From Cytophagia bacterium CHB2 (GTDB taxonomy: Bacteria > Zhuqueibacterota > Zhuqueibacteria > Zhuqueibacterales > Zhuqueibacteraceae), in contig SZPB01000016.1 in the NCBI GenBank assembly GCA_030263535.1, forward strand, positions 1 through 34,832: a stretch of 34,832 nucleotides of DNA, written 5' to 3'. How positions within the stretch are numbered: position 1 is the stretch's first letter; every line of letters begins with the position of its first letter. This document shows, one piece after another, positions 1-9,392 of this stretch. The notes beneath the pieces are model-generated. The model saw only the letters and a list, made by a program, of their open reading frames with translations. It was not told where the DNA came from and made no database searches. A program made the translations under genes and the position numbers.

Positions 1-2217
1 CATGTTTACGACATCCATCTCACTCATGCTGCCGATCTGCAGCACGTGAACCGGTTTTCTCATGCCCATGAGAATCGGGCCGATGGCTTCGGCGTGTCCG
101 AGGCGCTGGAGAAGTTTGTAGGCCACATTGCCGCTGATGAGATCCGGAAAGATCAACACGTTCGCGCCGCCCTTGATCCGGCTGAAGGGATAAAACTCCT
201 CGATGATTTCCGGCACGACGGCGGTGTCTGCCTGCATCTCGCCATCCACCTCGAAATCGACGGCTTTGCGCCGCAGCAGCGTGAGCGCTTGCTGCACTTT
301 CTGCGACAACGGATGCCGCACACTGCCAAAATTCGAGAACGAGAGCAACGCCACGCGCGGCTCAATGTTGAAGCGCCGCACTTCTTTGGCGGCAAGCTGG
401 GCAATCTCCGCCAAATCTTCGGCGGTGGGATCGATATTGACTGTCGCGTCTGCAATAAAATAAACACCCTCTTTGAACACCATGGCATACAAGCCCGCCA
501 CTTTGGTAAGGCCATTGCGCAATTTGATAATCTGCAGCGCGGGACGCAGCGTCTCCGGATAATGCTTGGTGAGGCCCGAGACCAGGCCATCGGCTTCGCC
601 GAGATGCACCATCATCGGGCCGAAATAATTGCGATGCCGCATCAGCTCGCCGGCTTCACGGCGGGTAACGCCTTTGCGTTTACGCAACTCGTAAAACGCC
701 TCGACATATTGCGCCAATTTCGGCGAAGTGGCGGGATCGACAATCTCGATGCCGCCTTTCAAATCCAAATGCATTTCAGCAATGCGCTGCTGAATGATCT
801 GCTCATCGCCCAACAAAACCGGATGCGCGATGCCCTCATCGAGAATGATTTCACAGGCCTTCAAAATAGCCGGGAAATCGCCTTCGGGAAAAACGATGCG
901 CTTGGGCGCGGCTTTGGCCTTGTTGATCATGACCCGCATGAACTTGCGGGCAACGCCGAGCCGGCCTTCCAGCTCTTCGCGATACTTGTCGAGATCAATT
1001 TTCTTTTGCGCCACGCCGGTATCCATCGCCGCTTTTGCCACCGCCGGCGCCACCCACAACAACACGCGCGGATCGAAGGGCTTGGGAATAATGTAATCCC
1101 GGCCGAATTTGAGATTCTGCAAGCGATAGGCCTTGATCACGGCATAGGGCACGGGTTCCTTGGCCAACTCAGCCAATGCGCGCGTCGCGGCATGCTTCAT
1201 TTCTTCATTGATCGCTGTGGCGCGCACATCCAGCGCGCCGCGAAAGATGAACGGAAAGCCCAGCACATTGTTCACTTGATTTGGAAAATCCGAACGACCG
1301 GTCGCCATAATCAAATCGCTGCGCACGGAGGTGGCATCTTCGTACGTAATCTCCGGATCGGGATTCGCCATGGCAAAAATAACGGGATCCTTCGCCATTG
1401 ACTTGACCATGTCTTTCGTCATCATATTGGGGCCGGAGAGGCCGACAAAAACATCAGCGCCGGCCACGGCTTCCGCGAGCGTGCGCGCTTTGGTCTCCGC
1501 CGCCAGCTTGGCCTTGTAGGGATTCATATTCTCCTTGCGGCCGGCATACACGACGCCTTTGGTATCGCACAGAATCAAATTCTCCCGCGACACGCCGAGA
1601 CTGAGATAATAATTGGCGCAGGCAATGCCGGAAGCGCCGGCGCCGTTGAAAACCACTTTGACGTTGCGAATGTCTTTGCCCACCAGCTCCAACGCATTGA
1701 GCAACGCCGCGCCGGAGATGATCGCCGTGCCATGCTGATCGTCATGGAACACCGGGATTTTCATGGTTTTCTTCAATGTTTCTTCAATTTGAAAACATTC
1801 CGGCGCCTTGATGTCTTCGAGATTGATGCCGCCAAACGTTGGCTCCAACAGTTGTACGGCTTTGATGATGTCGTCCGCATTGTGGGAATTCAACTCGAGA
1901 TCGAATACGTCGATGTCGGCAAAGCGTTTGAAGAGCACGCCCTTGCCTTCCATCACCGGCTTGCCGGCCTCTGCGCCAATATCGCCCAGGCCCAGAACCG
2001 CGGTGCCGTTTGAGATGACGGCCACGAGATTCCCGCGCGAGGTATACTCCCAGACTTTTTCGAGATCGTGATGAATTTCGCGGCAGGGCTCTGCAACGCC
2101 CGGCGTGTAAGCCAACGCCAGGTCATTTTGGGTGACGCAAGGCTTGGTCGAAACCACTTCGATTTTCCCCTTGCGGCCTTCGGTATGATACCGCAGGGCT
2201 TCTTGCTTGGTAATCAT
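1..2217 (-). CDS. maeB: NADP-type malic enzyme with phosphotransacetylase domain, 3' end cut by window
   Basis: Oxidative decarboxylation of malate to pyruvate with NAD(P)+, in the cytosol. The reading frame is open from ATG at 2217 to base 1 (739 codons); MaeB proteins are about 755-760 residues, so only the last few residues are missing. Order: malic domain about 1-160 with Tyr37 in [13 protein letters not shown] and the lysine-rich [15 protein letters not shown] segment; NAD(P)-binding domain about 165-400 with [12 protein letters not shown]; then a phosphotransacetylase-like domain from about 425 to the end. In MaeB proteins that last domain is generally regulatory, binding acetyl-CoA, rather than an active transferase (family knowledge). 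No strong ribosome site is visible. It follows the CoA-transferase gene across a 96-base gap filled by an inverted repeat. The long plus-strand frame over 46-1401 is only its antisense shadow. Confidence 0.95.
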   Translation of the reverse strand, partial: MITKQEALRYHTEGRKGKIEVVSTKPCVTQNDLALAYTPGVAEPCREIHHDLEKVWEYTSRGNLVAVISNGTAVLGLGDIGAEAGKPVMEGKGVLFKRFADIDVFDLELNSHNADDIIKAVQLLEPTFGGINLEDIKAPECFQIEETLKKTMKIPVFHDDQHGTAIISGAALLNALELVGKDIRNVKVVFNGAGASGIACANYYLSLGVSRENLILCDTKGVVYAGRKENMNPYKAKLAAETKARTLAEAVAGADVFVGLSGPNMMTKDMVKSMAKDPVIFAMANPDPEITYEDATSVRSDLIMATGRSDFPNQVNNVLGFPFIFRGALDVRATAINEEMKHAATRALAELAKEPVPYAVIKAYRLQNLKFGRDYIIPKPFDPRVLLWVAPAVAKAAMDTGVAQKKIDLDKYREELEGRLGVARKFMRVMINKAKAAPKRIVFPEGDFPAILKACEIILDEGIAHPVLLGDEQIIQQRIAEMHLDLKGGIEIVDPATSPKLAQYVEAFYELRKRKGVTRREAGELMRHRNYFGPMMVHLGEADGLVSGLTKHYPETLRPALQIIKLRNGLTKVAGLYAMVFKEGVYFIADATVNIDPTAEDLAEIAQLAAKEVRRFNIEPRVALLSFSNFGSVRHPLSQKVQQALTLLRRKAVDFEVDGEMQADTAVVPEIIEEFYPFSRIKGGANVLIFPDLISGNVAYKLLQRLGHAEAIGPILMGMRKPVHVLQIGSMSEMDVVNM

Positions 2218-2241
2218 GAGTATTCTCGTTGTTGAGTTGAT

Positions 2242-2317
2242 GTGAAAAGTGTAAGGTGTAAAATGTGGGGCGATTTTACATTTTACCCTTTACACCCTAC
2301 GCTTTACACTCTTTCAC
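2242..2317. repeat. Imperfect palindrome built of GTGTAAA-like units
   Basis: The left arm carries GTGTAA / GGTGTAAAATGT and the right arm is its reverse complement with extra GTGTAAA-like units inserted. The outer ends GTGAAA and TTTCAC pair. It fills the gap between the CoA-transferase and malic enzyme genes and overlaps the CoA-transferase stop codon by a few bases. It could fold in RNA as an intercistronic hairpin. There is no U-run, so it is not a classical terminator. Confidence 0.55.
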
Positions 2318-3609
2318 AACCACTTCCTTTCCTTCACGAATTTCGTCAGCTCCTCACGAAATTTGGGATGTGCAATATTGATCAATGCGCGACAGCGTTC
2401 CTGCACGGTTTTACCGTGCAGATAAGCCACGCCGTATTCGGTGACGACGTAGTGCACGTCGCCGCGCGAAGTGACTACGCCCGCGCCTTCTTTCAAGTGT
2501 GGAACGATGCGGCTGATGGTATCGTCTTTCGCCGTCGAAGGCAGCGCGATAATCGGTTTGCCGCCCTTGCTGCGCGCCGCGCCGCGAATGAAATCCACCT
2601 GGCCGCCGATACCGCTGTAAAAATTATAGCCGATCGAATCCGCGCAAACCTGGCCGGTGAGATCGACTTCGATCGCCGAGTTGATCGCCACTTGCTTGTC
2701 GTTGCGGCTGATGATGAACGGATCGTTGGTGTAGCTGCTCGGATGAAATTCGAAAATGGGATTATTGTCGATGAAGTCATAAAGCCGGCGCGTGCCCAGC
2801 ACGAATCCCAAAATCACTTTGCCGGGATGCAGGGTTTTCTTTTCATTGTTGATTACGCCTTTTTCGATCAAGCTGACCACACCGTCGCTCACCATCTCGG
2901 TGTGAATGCCCAAATCTTTTTTGGCGTCGAGATAATGCAGCACCGCATCCGGAATTTCGCCGATGCCGAGCTGTAACGTCGATCCGTCTTCAATCAAGCC
3001 GGCAATGTTGCTGCCGATTTTGTTGGCAATATCGGAAATCTGCCCTTGCGGATGCTCCCAAATATCGTCTTCGACTTCGACCAGATGATCGATTTTGTTA
3101 AGGTGAATGAAGGAATCTCCCAGGCTGCGCGGCATTTTGGGATTGACTTGCGCGATGACGATATCGGCGTGTTCCGCCGCCGCTTTGGTGGTATCGACGC
3201 CGACGCCGTAGCTGCAAAAGCCGTGTTCGTCCGGCAGCGAGACATGAATCAGCGCGACATGCACGGGAATGCTGCCATTCGCAAACAACGCTTCGATTTC
3301 GCCCAAAAAAATCGGAATAAAATCCGCGCGGCCTTCGTTGATGGCGCGCCGGACATTGGCGCCCGCAAAAAAGGCGACATGCCGGAAATGCCCTGCCATC
3401 TCCGGCCGGGCGTAATCTGCGCTGCCCGCCGTAAGCAGGTGAATCACTTTCACATCTCGCAATTGCGGCCCGCGGCGCACCATGGCGCGCACGAGTTGCT
3501 CCGGCGCAGCACAACCGGGGTGAATATACACCGTATTTCCTGCACGAATGTGTTGGACCGCCTCATCCGCTGAGCAACGTTTTCTTCTGTACGTTTCAAG
3601 CCAACTCAT
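2314..3609 (-). CDS. Acetyl-CoA hydrolase/transferase family CoA-transferase (4-hydroxybutyrate CoA-transferase-like)
   Basis: Moves CoA between short-chain acids, typically using acetyl-CoA, in the cytosol; the exact acid cannot be read from sequence. 431 residues is usual for the AbfT/Cat family. N-terminal half about 10-190 and C-terminal half about 200-430. Glu238 in IHTEMVSDG falls at the position of the catalytic glutamate known in clostridial AbfT, and the family segments GIGEIPDAVL and GGQVDFIRGA are present. The start at 3609 has a good ribosome site (GGAG five bases before ATG). It sits between the alanine-dehydrogenase-like and malic enzyme genes on the same strand, so co-transcription is plausible. 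A role in releasing branched or short-chain acids made by the nearby 2-oxoacid oxidoreductase is inference. Alternative: acetate:succinate CoA-transferase. Confidence 0.9.
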   Translation of the reverse strand: MSWLETYRRKRCSADEAVQHIRAGNTVYIHPGCAAPEQLVRAMVRRGPQLRDVKVIHLLTAGSADYARPEMAGHFRHVAFFAGANVRRAINEGRADFIPIFLGEIEALFANGSIPVHVALIHVSLPDEHGFCSYGVGVDTTKAAAEHADIVIAQVNPKMPRSLGDSFIHLNKIDHLVEVEDDIWEHPQGQISDIANKIGSNIAGLIEDGSTLQLGIGEIPDAVLHYLDAKKDLGIHTEMVSDGVVSLIEKGVINNEKKTLHPGKVILGFVLGTRRLYDFIDNNPIFEFHPSSYTNDPFIISRNDKQVAINSAIEVDLTGQVCADSIGYNFYSGIGGQVDFIRGAARSKGGKPIIALPSTAKDDTISRIVPHLKEGAGVVTSRGDVHYVVTEYGVAYLHGKTVQERCRALINIAHPKFREELTKFVKERKWL

Positions 3610-3699
3610 ATCACTCCATTTTCTTTTGATCAGCAGCGTGTTGAACCGGAGGGAGGGATTGGTGCAGTGGTGGATTGCTGGGAAAACCTTTTTCCTCCC

Positions 3700-4821
3700 T
3701 CACTCCTTTGAGATCAACTCGTCGATCGGTGTGACCGGCCAGCCCAGCACGCGGGCCACCTCCGGATGCGTGCATTGCCCATGATAAAGATACACGCCGC
3801 GTTGCAGCATTTCGTTGGTCGCGATCGCGGCGACGCCGCCATCGGCGATGAGCTGGGTGTACGGCAAAATCATATTGTTGAGCGCATGCGCCGCGGTGCG
3901 CGCCACCAGCGCCGGAATATTCGCGACCGCGTAATGAATAACGCCATGACGAATAAAAATCGGATCGGAATGCGTCGTCGGCCGGCTGGTTTCCACACAA
4001 CCGCCTTGATCGATCGAAACGTCCAGGATCACACTGCCTTTGCGCATGCGTTTGACATGTGCTTCCGTAATCACATGCGGCGATTGCTGGCCGTGAATCA
4101 TCACCGCGCCCACCAGCACATCGATATTGCCGAGATTGCGCTCGATGTTATAAGGCGTCACAAACGCGGTATTGATCTGATGACGCGTTTGCCGTTCGAG
4201 TTTACGCAAGCGATCGAGATCACTGTCCATCACCATGACATTTGCGCCCGCGCCCACGAATGCTTCCGCTGCGGTGCTGCCCACCATGCCGGCGCCGATG
4301 ATCAGCACATTCGCCGCCGGGATGCCGGCAACGCCGCCGAGCAACACGCCGCGACCGCCTTCCTGGGTCGCCAAGAAGCGTCCGGCAATCTGCGGCAACA
4401 ACATGCCCGCAATCTCGCTCATCGTGGTCAGCACCGGCAAATTGCCGTTGCGATCTTCGATCAAATTATAACCGATGGCCGTGCATTTGGCATCGCCCAA
4501 ACTCGCCATGAGCTTGGGATTCAAGACGCTAAAATTGAAGAAACTCATCAGCGTCTTGTCACGCGCAATCCACGTGGATTCCTGCAAAGAAGGCGGCATG
4601 ATTTTGACAATCACATCGGCGCGCCCAAAAACTTCGGTTTCGTTAAAGGCCAGGACGGCGCCGGCTTCATCATACGCTTCATCTGTGAAATCGCAGCTCA
4701 GGCCTGCGCCGGTCTGCACGATGACTTTATGCCCGGCTTTAACGAGCGCATACACGCCCGCCGGAATCAATGCGACGCGATGCTCATCACGCCAGCTTTC
4801 TTTGGGAATGCCGATGATCAT
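3700..4821 (-). CDS. Alanine dehydrogenase/PNT family protein lacking canonical catalytic Lys and His
   Basis: Full-length member of the alanine dehydrogenase / transhydrogenase family (373 residues from ATG 4821, which has GAAGAGGG upstream; an in-frame TTG at 4836 is less likely). Arg15 (DEHRVALIP), the nucleotide fold (VLIIGAGMVGSTAAEAF) and DVSIDQGGCVETSRPTTHSDP with its conserved Asp are present. The numbering runs exactly in step with M. tuberculosis alanine dehydrogenase, so two losses stand out: Lys75 is Met (VKIMPP) and His96 is Asn (SFFNFS). Both are catalytic in true alanine dehydrogenases. It may act on another substrate, be a non-catalytic paralogue, or represent a distinct FCB subfamily. 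It lies downstream of leucine dehydrogenase across a 71-base palindrome, which suggests a link with amino acid metabolism. Confidence 0.85.
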   Translation of the reverse strand: MIIGIPKESWRDEHRVALIPAGVYALVKAGHKVIVQTGAGLSCDFTDEAYDEAGAVLAFNETEVFGRADVIVKIMPPSLQESTWIARDKTLMSFFNFSVLNPKLMASLGDAKCTAIGYNLIEDRNGNLPVLTTMSEIAGMLLPQIAGRFLATQEGGRGVLLGGVAGIPAANVLIIGAGMVGSTAAEAFVGAGANVMVMDSDLDRLRKLERQTRHQINTAFVTPYNIERNLGNIDVLVGAVMIHGQQSPHVITEAHVKRMRKGSVILDVSIDQGGCVETSRPTTHSDPIFIRHGVIHYAVANIPALVARTAAHALNNMILPYTQLIADGGVAAIATNEMLQRGVYLYHGQCTHPEVARVLGWPVTPIDELISKE

Positions 4822-4838
4822 AATAACCCTCTTCAATT

Positions 4839-4909
4839 AGTGAAGTCGGGCTTGCGCCCGGAAATTTGAAAAGAATTCGAGGCGTTAGCAGCGCAAGCCC
4901 GACTTCGCT
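4839..4909. repeat. Palindromic intergenic element with 19-base arms
   Basis: The arms at 4839-4857 and 4891-4909 are reverse complements with one mismatch (core GAAGTCGGGCTTGCGC), separated by 33 bases. It fills the gap between leucine dehydrogenase and the alanine-dehydrogenase-like gene. No T-run follows on either strand, so it looks REP-like rather than a terminator. Confidence 0.7.
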
Positions 4910-4915
4910 CTTGTT

Positions 4916-6025
4916 TCACCACGCATATCGTTCGCCGCGAATTTGGCGCGGGCGGCTCAACACGTGCATGCGTTTCAGCTTGGCCACCTGCGCCAGGCGG
5001 TGCTCGGCCAGGCGATTCGAAGCTTCGCAGGTGGGAATATTCTCTTTGTGTGCGATCAGAATGATTTGTTTCAGCACGCCGTAAATGCCTTCCGCTTCTT
5101 TCAGCGCTTTATCGCGATGATAGCCTTCGATTTCATTGGCGACATTGATCAAGCCGCCGGCATTGATGACATAATCGGGCGCATAAAGAATGCGTTTCTC
5201 CATCAAGATGCGGCCATGCTTTTGCTCATCGGCCAATTGATTGTTGGCACCGCCGGCAATGACTTTGACCTTCAGGCGCGGGATGGTTTCATCATTGATG
5301 ATCGCGCCTAGGGCGCACGGCGAAAAAATATCGGCATCGACATCATAAATTTTATCGGGCGCCACTGCCGTCGCGCCGAACTCTTCGACACAGCGATTGA
5401 CGCGCTCGTTGCGAATATCGCTGACAAACAGCGTCGCGCCCTCCCGATTCAAAAAATCGGCGAGATAATACCCGACATGACCCGCGCCTTGAATCGCCAC
5501 TTTCCGGCCTTTTAACGAAGGTGTGTCAAATACCGCTTCACAGGCGGCTTTTAAACCGAAATACACGCCGCGCGCTGTCACCGGCGAGGGGTCGCCGCTG
5601 CCGCCGAGCGCTTCGGAGATGCCCAGGACCCACGGCGTTTCCATGCGCACCCATTCCATGTCTTTCACTTCCACCCCGACATCTTCACCCGTGATAAAAC
5701 GGCCGCTAAAGCCTTGCACAAATCTGCCAAACGCGCGAAACAGCATTTCATTCTTGTCGCGGTGCGGATCGCCGATGATCACGGCCTTGCCGCCGCCAAA
5801 ATTGAGACCGGCGGCTGCAGATTTGTACGTCATGCCGCGCGCCAGGCGTAACACATCGTGCAGCGCCTCTTCTTCGGATTTATATGGCCACATGCGCGTG
5901 CCGCCCAGCGCCGGACCGAGCGTAGTGTCGTGAATGGCAATGATGGCACGCAGGCCGGTATCGCGGTCGTTACAAAAAACAACTTCCTCGTGATTGTGTT
6001 CATTCATGGCAGTGAAGATTTTCAT
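4916..6025 (-). CDS. Leucine dehydrogenase (Glu/Leu/Phe/Val dehydrogenase family)
   Basis: Reversible NAD+-dependent oxidative deamination of branched-chain amino acids to 2-oxoacids and ammonium, in the cytosol. 369 residues, close to Bacillus leucine dehydrogenases (about 364), and many blocks match that family, for example AIHDTTLGPALGGTRMW. Lys68 and Lys80 (GMTYKSAAAGLNFGGGK) sit at the family's catalytic positions. The NAD fold has GAGHVGYYLADF, followed by APDYVINAGGLINVA near the end. A strong ribosome site (AAAGGAG) precedes ATG 6025. Its products are the natural substrates of the branched-chain 2-oxoacid:ferredoxin oxidoreductase encoded upstream on the same strand, so a joint catabolic role is likely. 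Phenylalanine or valine preference cannot be ruled out. Confidence 0.93.
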   Translation of the reverse strand: MKIFTAMNEHNHEEVVFCNDRDTGLRAIIAIHDTTLGPALGGTRMWPYKSEEEALHDVLRLARGMTYKSAAAGLNFGGGKAVIIGDPHRDKNEMLFRAFGRFVQGFSGRFITGEDVGVEVKDMEWVRMETPWVLGISEALGGSGDPSPVTARGVYFGLKAACEAVFDTPSLKGRKVAIQGAGHVGYYLADFLNREGATLFVSDIRNERVNRCVEEFGATAVAPDKIYDVDADIFSPCALGAIINDETIPRLKVKVIAGGANNQLADEQKHGRILMEKRILYAPDYVINAGGLINVANEIEGYHRDKALKEAEGIYGVLKQIILIAHKENIPTCEASNRLAEHRLAQVAKLKRMHVLSRPRQIRGERYAW

Positions 6026-6147
6026 AGCCGCACTCCTTTCTTGAAGGCATTCTTGCGAACGGCAAGTTTCAGTTGCCGGAAGGCTTCATGCACAGACTTC
6101 GCAACACCAGCACACTTCGATACTATCGTGGTTCAGGCCAAATGACC

Positions 6148-9100
6148 TTATCGCAATAGACTCATCTTGTTCCATGTGCTAAATTCGCCGGCAGTGAATT
6201 TGAGAAAATAGATGCCCGAACCCACTTGATGCCCAGATTCATTCGTACCCGTCCATTTGACCTGTTGCCAACCCGCAGCATATTTCTGTATTGCCAAAGT
6301 GCATACCTTTATGCCAAGCACATCATATATCGATAGCACTACATTGCTTGTCTTGGGCAGGTAGAAACGAATGGTGGTCTCTGGGTTGAATGGATTGGGG
6401 TAGTTGGGTAAAAGCGTAAATTCATCTGGCATATTGTCGGATTCCCTTTGCACGGAAGTTCCTGTGCTTGAGAAACGCCCAGTATTCTGAGTATTCGCAC
6501 GGAATTTGGGCCAAGCACTTTGTGCTAGGCCTTTACTAGTGGAACTAATGGCATATAGCTTATGTACTGACCCGACATAAACTGTACCATCGACGCTAAT
6601 AGCAGGGGAATATTCCACGCGGTCCTCCGTGGTGAACGCCCACTTTTGCGTGCCATCGGGGTTAATCGCGTATAACTTACTGTCCATTGATCCAACATAA
6701 ATTGTGCCGTCGGCACCAATTGCTGGCGATGAATCCACTTCGTCTCCTGTTGTGAACGCCCACTTTGAGGTGCCGTCGGAGTTGATGGCGTAAAGCTTGT
6801 TATCCCACGATCCTACATAGATTGTGCCGTCAATGCCGATCGCCGGGGAAGACTCAACAACACCTCCATCATTATCTGCGATTGTAAATGCCCATTTTTG
6901 CGTGCCATTGGGATTAATGGCATAAAGCTTGGCATTTCGTGGCCCTAAATGATAAATTGTGCCATCGACGCCGATAGCGGGGGAAGACCCACCATAACTC
7001 CCGATGGTGAGTGCCCACTTTTGCGTACCATTGGGATTGAGAGCATAAAGCTTGTTGTCATTTGACCCTACGTAGATTGTCCCGTCGGCACCTATAGCTG
7101 GGGAAGACGTTACCCAATCCCCTGTGGTAAACGCCCATTTCTCTGTGCCATTGGGATTGAGAGCATAAAGCTTATGATTAATTGCTCCGAAATAAATCGT
7201 ACCATCGGCTCCAAGAGCTGGGGACGAAACCACATAGCTCCCGAAGGCAAACGCCCACTTTGGGGTGCCATCAGGGTTGAGGGCATAAAGCTTATCAGAA
7301 CCCACGTAAATCGTGCCATCGGTACCGATGGCAGGTGACACTGCACTGCTCGAGGTATGAAATCTCCATTTTTGCGTGCCGTTGGGATCGAGGGCATAAA
7401 CATCATCTTGTTGAATATAAATCGTTCCATCAGCACCTATTGCCGGTGAAGAACTTCCATATCCATAATCCCTGGTGGTGAACGCCCATTTTTGTGTGCC
7501 CAGGATATTAGTACTTATGTAAGCAACAGCAATTTTTGTATCTGAGCCAGTTGGACCCATTACCTCCAAGCTCACAGTATATTCCCCTGGCGAATTATAA
7601 GTATGGGAGGGATTTATTTCATTGCTCGAACTTCCGTCGCCAAAATCCCAAGAATAATCTGTAATAGTCCGGGATGATCGATTTGTGAATGCAACGGTGA
7701 GAGGGGCAATGCCGGATGTAGGGTCACCTGTGAAATCAGCAATAGGCGTCGTTGTCTTTCTGAGTATATGTCCGTCGATTCCAACGACCCAGCCTGTAGC
7801 TGGATTGATGAAATGGATTGAGCTAAGGGTTTCCGTTATGCCTGCCTCCTCTTTATTCCAATTCATTCCACCATTTGTCGTGTTCATTATGAGTCCATCA
7901 TAACCGACCATCCATCCGGTGGTCTCATCTATGAAATGGGCGGATCGTATGAAGTTGAGCTTATTAGGTATACTCTCCTGAATAATCCAGGTAGCTCCGC
8001 CATCAGTCGTACCAAAAATTTCAGCTTTGTATATATTTTGGTTGTTTTCCCAATACCTGACAATTCCGGCAACCCACCCAATTCTGACATCATGAAAATA
8101 TGCGGTCCCCAAGATTCCTATTTTTAGGGGACCTGTTTTGCTCAATTGTAGTGCTTGCCAGGTTGTGCCACCATCTATACTCTTATAGACATAAATCGTA
8201 GCCTCCCCGCCAGTATCTCCAATTGCCCACCCCACATTGGCATCAACAAATTGAACGTACTTCAAATGTTCCGCGATTCCTCCGCTTGAGAATGGCTGAA
8301 GTTGCCAATTCATACCTGCATCTATTGTTTTGAGCATGGCTTCATTACGCCCGGCTATCCAACCAGTGTTTTCATTTATGAAAAATATTGAATTCAACTC
8401 TTCATTTGTACCAGTATTCTGTAATTCCCAAGTTTCGCCGCCATCAACAGTTTTAATCAGTTTGCCATCATCCCCTGCAGCCCACGCTTTCTTGGCATCA
8501 ATCACATGAATCGAATTCAGCCCTCCACTTAAACCGCTTGATTGAGAAATCCATGTGTTCCCACCGTCTATTGTTTTTAAGATTACCTCTCCTCTTGGTT
8601 CACCCATGCCTCTCCCACCGACAATCCAGCCAATTCTTTCGTCCACAAAGTAGATTGCCTCTGGAAACCCATCTGCCCCCGATTCTCCAAGATACCACGG
8701 ATAATCAACAATAACATAATTTGTTAACATCCTGGTACTAGAGCCGTTCGGACCATTCACAGTCAAGCGCACAGTATAGTCGCCTGCTCCATAATTGCCT
8801 ACTTCTGAGTAAGTATGAGTAGGATTTTGCTCCTGACTGGTTTGCCCGTCGCCAAACTCCCAAAGCCAGTTCTCAACACTGCCGAGCGATTGATCTGTAA
8901 ACTGTACGACGAGGGGAGCAAGCCCTCTCAGTGGCGCACCAACAAAATCTGCTGCAAGTTCTGTCGGCGTGCCCGTTACAATCGTAAAGTCCTCGGCAAT
9001 GACAAGATTCACAACTCCGGCTCCATCATAATCAAGCAAGACCGTAATTGAAAGCTCTCCAATCGGGGCGTTGGGCTCTACCTTCAGTGTAAATTTGGTT

Positions 9101-9366
9101 CTAATGTTCAAAGTGCCAAAAATGGGTTCAAAACTATCCAGACGCACAGTTACATAGGCCGAATCCGATCCTTCTATGGAAGCTGTTACTCCAGTGACAG
9201 GTGCGAAATTGATTAAAGGTTCCCTGGTGATTTGGAGTGAATCGCCAGGCGCGACATCTACCCTTGTCTGAGCGAATGCTGCTTGCCCAATGATAAACTG
9301 TAATCCGATTGGAATCAGCATGCCAAAACCAATTACAGTTAATGCACCTCTATATAGTTTCTTCAT
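6148..9366 (-). CDS. Secreted PKD / YCF48-propeller / PQQ-like propeller protein with T9SS sorting domain
   Basis: Predicted surface or secreted protein of about 1072 residues. Order: signal peptide about 1-32 ending IIGQAAFA; a beta-rich region of unknown type to about 130; PKD domain about 135-220 (WLWEFGDGQTS); seven YCF48/BNR-like repeats about 225-540 (GWxxG ... KTxDGGxTW); second PKD about 545-620 (SWDFGDGSS); eight near-identical PQQ-like propeller repeats of about 40 residues about 630-960 (SPAIGADGTIYVGS ... KLYALNPDGTQKWAF); then a type A T9SS domain (LPNYPNPFNPETTIRFYLP ... GSGIYFLKF). ATG 9366 is preferred over GTG 9375 because AGGTGAG lies just before it. The gene is clearly more AT-rich than its neighbours (a sampled 60-base line at 7561 is about 42% GC against 60% at 10561). 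Ligand and function are unknown; the repeats suggest adhesion or display. It begins 26 bases after the oxidoreductase beta-gamma gene. Confidence 0.92.
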   Translation of the reverse strand: MKKLYRGALTVIGFGMLIPIGLQFIIGQAAFAQTRVDVAPGDSLQITREPLINFAPVTGVTASIEGSDSAYVTVRLDSFEPIFGTLNIRTKFTLKVEPNAPIGELSITVLLDYDGAGVVNLVIAEDFTIVTGTPTELAADFVGAPLRGLAPLVVQFTDQSLGSVENWLWEFGDGQTSQEQNPTHTYSEVGNYGAGDYTVRLTVNGPNGSSTRMLTNYVIVDYPWYLGESGADGFPEAIYFVDERIGWIVGGRGMGEPRGEVILKTIDGGNTWISQSSGLSGGLNSIHVIDAKKAWAAGDDGKLIKTVDGGETWELQNTGTNEELNSIFFINENTGWIAGRNEAMLKTIDAGMNWQLQPFSSGGIAEHLKYVQFVDANVGWAIGDTGGEATIYVYKSIDGGTTWQALQLSKTGPLKIGILGTAYFHDVRIGWVAGIVRYWENNQNIYKAEIFGTTDGGATWIIQESIPNKLNFIRSAHFIDETTGWMVGYDGLIMNTTNGGMNWNKEEAGITETLSSIHFINPATGWVVGIDGHILRKTTTPIADFTGDPTSGIAPLTVAFTNRSSRTITDYSWDFGDGSSSNEINPSHTYNSPGEYTVSLEVMGPTGSDTKIAVAYISTNILGTQKWAFTTRDYGYGSSSPAIGADGTIYIQQDDVYALDPNGTQKWRFHTSSSAVSPAIGTDGTIYVGSDKLYALNPDGTPKWAFAFGSYVVSSPALGADGTIYFGAINHKLYALNPNGTEKWAFTTGDWVTSSPAIGADGTIYVGSNDNKLYALNPNGTQKWALTIGSYGGSSPAIGVDGTIYHLGPRNAKLYAINPNGTQKWAFTIADNDGGVVESSPAIGIDGTIYVGSWDNKLYAINSDGTSKWAFTTGDEVDSSPAIGADGTIYVGSMDSKLYAINPDGTQKWAFTTEDRVEYSPAISVDGTVYVGSVHKLYAISSTSKGLAQSAWPKFRANTQNTGRFSSTGTSVQRESDNMPDEFTLLPNYPNPFNPETTIRFYLPKTSNVVLSIYDVLGIKVCTLAIQKYAAGWQQVKWTGTNESGHQVGSGIYFLKFTAGEFSTWNKMSLLR
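6600..7500 (-). repeat. Tandem coding repeats of about 120 bases in the PQQ-like propeller
   Basis: About eight in-frame repeats of roughly 40 codons, each coding an SPAIGxDGTIYVGS / KLYAxNPDGTQKWAF module. Some adjacent units are close to identical at DNA level, which suggests recent duplication or unequal recombination. Blade number could vary between strains. Confidence 0.85.
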
Positions 9367-9392
9367 AATTCTCACCTGATGTAAGATACGTG

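Noticed and set aside
46-1401. Long plus-strand frame of 451 codons
   Set aside because: Antisense to the malic enzyme, whose domains and motifs are unmistakable; no ribosome site and low-complexity composition rich in His and Arg.
6060-6078. Small hairpin CGGCAA/TTGCCG after the T9SS cargo gene as terminator
   Set aside because: Six-base stem, no T-run and lies about 70 bases past the stop; not enough support.
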